A DNA stretch of 6,532 bases from Sulfitobacter sp. (GTDB lineage: Bacteria; Pseudomonadota; Alphaproteobacteria; Rhodobacterales; Rhodobacteraceae), in assembly GCA_026421135.1 (NCBI GenBank), contig JAPKCR010000134.1:1-6532 (forward strand). Direction: 5' to 3'. The position numbers and the translations under genes were made by a program. The notes beneath the pieces are model-generated. The model ran no database searches. It was given only the letters and a program-made list of their open reading frames with translations, and was not told the DNA's origin. Of this stretch, positions 5,546 through 6,532 are shown in pieces; positions within the stretch are counted from its first letter, which is position 1; each line of letters begins with the position of its first letter.

Positions 5546-6499
5546 TTATTCTTCCTTTAGCGGGCGGTTCAAAAGCGCTTTCATTGCGCTGGGCACATCT
5601 AATCGATTCTCGACCAGCCCTGCAACGGCCGCAGTGATGGGCAGATCAAGCCCGCGTTCGTGGGCAAGCGCATTAACTGCACGGGCGGTTGCGGCCCCTT
5701 CGACAGTTGTGGTCGTGTCAAACGGCTGGTTTTCCCCAAAGGCCAATCCCAGCCGATAGTTGCGAGATTGACTGGATGTGCAGGTCAGCACAAGATCACC
5801 AAACCCTGATAGCCCGGCTAACGTATCTGGTTTGGCGTGAAGGTGTTCAGCCAACCGCTGCATCTCCGCGAACCCGCGTGTCATCAAAGCAGCACGCGCG
5901 CTTTCGCCCAAGCCGGCACCAATCGCAGCACCGCATGCAATGGCGACGACGTTCTTTAACGCGCCACCCAATTCAGCACCGACCGTATCGGTTGTCCGGT
6001 AAAGCCGCAGATTATCCGTGGTCAAAGCGGCCTGCAGGGTCTTGCCTATGTCAGGATTTTTACATGCAAGCGTCAAAGCGGTTGGAAGCCCCCTTGCAAT
6101 ATCAGCACCGAAACTGGGGCCGGTCAGAATGGCAGGTATTGCGTCAGGCAGCGTTTCGCGGATCACAGCAATGGGGCCTGCACCGCTTTCAAGCTCGATC
6201 CCCTTGCAGCAGGCAACAATGATCTTGCCGTTCAAACGTTCCGCATTCCGAGTTAGAAATTCCCGAAGCTTCTGCATGGGTACCGCCACTAACAGAATGT
6301 CAGCCTCAGTTGCGTTTTCAATAGCGTCAGTGACGAACAGCGACTCGGGGAATGGGCAACCTGGCAGGCGTTTTGTGTTCTCACGCGTCTGCGCCATATC
6401 ACCAATGTCCCGTGCCCAAAGCGAAACAGGCCCCTTATGAGCCAGTGAAATTGCCAGTGCAGTGCCAAATGCGCCCGCGCCAAGAACTGCGATCCTCAT
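5546..6499 (-). CDS. gpsA: Glycerol-3-phosphate dehydrogenase [NAD(P)+]
   Basis: The enzyme reduces dihydroxyacetone phosphate to sn-glycerol 3-phosphate in the cytoplasm, feeding phospholipid synthesis. The 317-residue protein shows the N-terminal Rossmann motif G7-A-G-A-F-G12, V-A-V-P (71-74) at the end of the nucleotide domain, K99-G (substrate region), T-G-P-S-F-G (126-131; most relatives have GPSFA), G-L-P-T-A (137-141), and the catalytic lysine in G179-A-L-K182-N-V. The C-terminal helical domain contains G-F-G-D-L-V-L-T-C and S-R-N-Y-R-L-G, followed by T-T-V-E-G-A-A-T-A. It is slightly shorter than the E. coli enzyme but has no missing core segment. The ATG at 6499 has AAGGGG (6512-6507) 7 nt upstream and overlaps the preceding gene's TGA by four bases (ATGA). 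It is followed by the yciI-like gene after a single base. The identification is very secure. Confidence 0.97.
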   Translation of the reverse strand: MRIAVLGAGAFGTALAISLAHKGPVSLWARDIGDMAQTRENTKRLPGCPFPESLFVTDAIENATEADILLVAVPMQKLREFLTRNAERLNGKIIVACCKGIELESGAGPIAVIRETLPDAIPAILTGPSFGADIARGLPTALTLACKNPDIGKTLQAALTTDNLRLYRTTDTVGAELGGALKNVVAIACGAAIGAGLGESARAALMTRGFAEMQRLAEHLHAKPDTLAGLSGFGDLVLTCTSSQSRNYRLGLAFGENQPFDTTTTVEGAATARAVNALAHERGLDLPITAAVAGLVENRLDVPSAMKALLNRPLKEE

Positions 6500-6532
6500 G
6501 CTTTCGCCCCTTTTTTTCCGCTGCCCAACATA
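6496..6532 (-). CDS. tsaD: C-terminal end of an upstream gene, probably tsaD (tRNA t6A synthase subunit)
   Basis: A frame entering from the right edge reads ...[11 protein letters not shown] and stops at the TGA at 6498-6496, which overlaps the gpsA start as ATGA. Only 11 full codons are visible. The M-(L/I)-G-x-G-(K/R)-(K/R)-G-A-K-A ending and the position directly before gpsA agree with what I recall of TsaD (Gcp/YgjD, the N6-threonylcarbamoyladenosine tRNA-modification enzyme) in Rhodobacterales. The gpsA ribosome site lies inside these codons, so gpsA translation is probably coupled to this gene. That a gene ends here is likely; the name is inference from a very short tail. Confidence 0.5.
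   Translation of the reverse strand, partial: MLGSGKKGAKA

Noticed and set aside
5175..5759. 194-codon plus-strand frame across yciI and gpsA
   Set aside because: Antisense to three well-supported genes, with low-complexity Ser/Arg/Pro-rich composition typical of a shadow frame.
6511..6517. Run of seven A on the minus strand in the tsaD tail, a possible slippage site
   Set aside because: It encodes the ordinary Lys-Lys of the C-terminus six codons before the stop and the frame needs no shift to make sense.
1..6532. CRISPR array, tRNA/rRNA, insertion sequence, prophage or toxin-antitoxin content
   Set aside because: No regularly spaced repeats, no cloverleaf, no transposase-like or phage-like protein and no terminal inverted repeats were seen by eye.

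Overview
The window looks like chromosomal DNA from a marine alphaproteobacterium, most likely a Rhodobacterales (Roseobacter-group) member with moderate GC. This rests on the run tsaD end - gpsA - yciI - EVE gene, on the DUF2853 protein, and on the general look of the proteins. It is inferred from family recognition and was not searched against a database. There are eight well-supported coding regions, two of them cut by the window edges. I see no rRNA, tRNA, CRISPR array, insertion sequence or phage gene.

Layout. (1) Positions 1-852, plus strand: the C-terminal 283 residues of a secreted-type FG-GAP/VCBS repeat protein ending in an ASPIC/UnbV domain. (2) Positions 849-2201, minus: a periplasmic di-heme cytochrome c peroxidase/MauG-family protein. 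It converges on the first gene so tightly that one CTAG palindrome supplies both stop codons. (3) Positions 2230-3366, minus: a class I/II PLP-dependent aminotransferase 28 bp upstream of the peroxidase and probably co-transcribed with it. (4) Positions 3410-4168, plus: a metallo-beta-lactamase-fold hydrolase of the AHL-lactonase (AiiA-like) family, divergent from the aminotransferase across only 43 bp. (5) Positions 4275-4616, plus: a DUF2853 protein followed by a clear intrinsic terminator. (6) Positions 4617-4852: an intergenic stretch between convergent genes with two hairpin terminators and a doubtful 62-codon minus-strand ORF. (7) Positions 4853-6532, minus: a tightly packed operon reading tsaD (last 11 codons) - gpsA - yciI-like - EVE-domain gene. 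Its junctions are a 4-nt overlap, a 1-nt gap and a 1-nt overlap.

How they work together. GpsA makes sn-glycerol 3-phosphate for phospholipids. It sits with tsaD (tRNA t6A modification) in what looks like a housekeeping operon, and the YciI-like and EVE proteins are translationally coupled passengers of unproven role. The peroxidase and the FG-GAP protein are both built for the cell envelope but lie on opposite strands. The aminotransferase and lactonase-like hydrolase are a divergent pair whose substrates cannot be read from sequence.

I found no obviously new multi-gene system. The points most worth a second look are the lactonase-like enzyme with complete metal ligands but no catalytic-site tyrosine, the His at the expected distal-ligand position of the second heme, the shared CTAG stop, and the two-terminator intergenic region.
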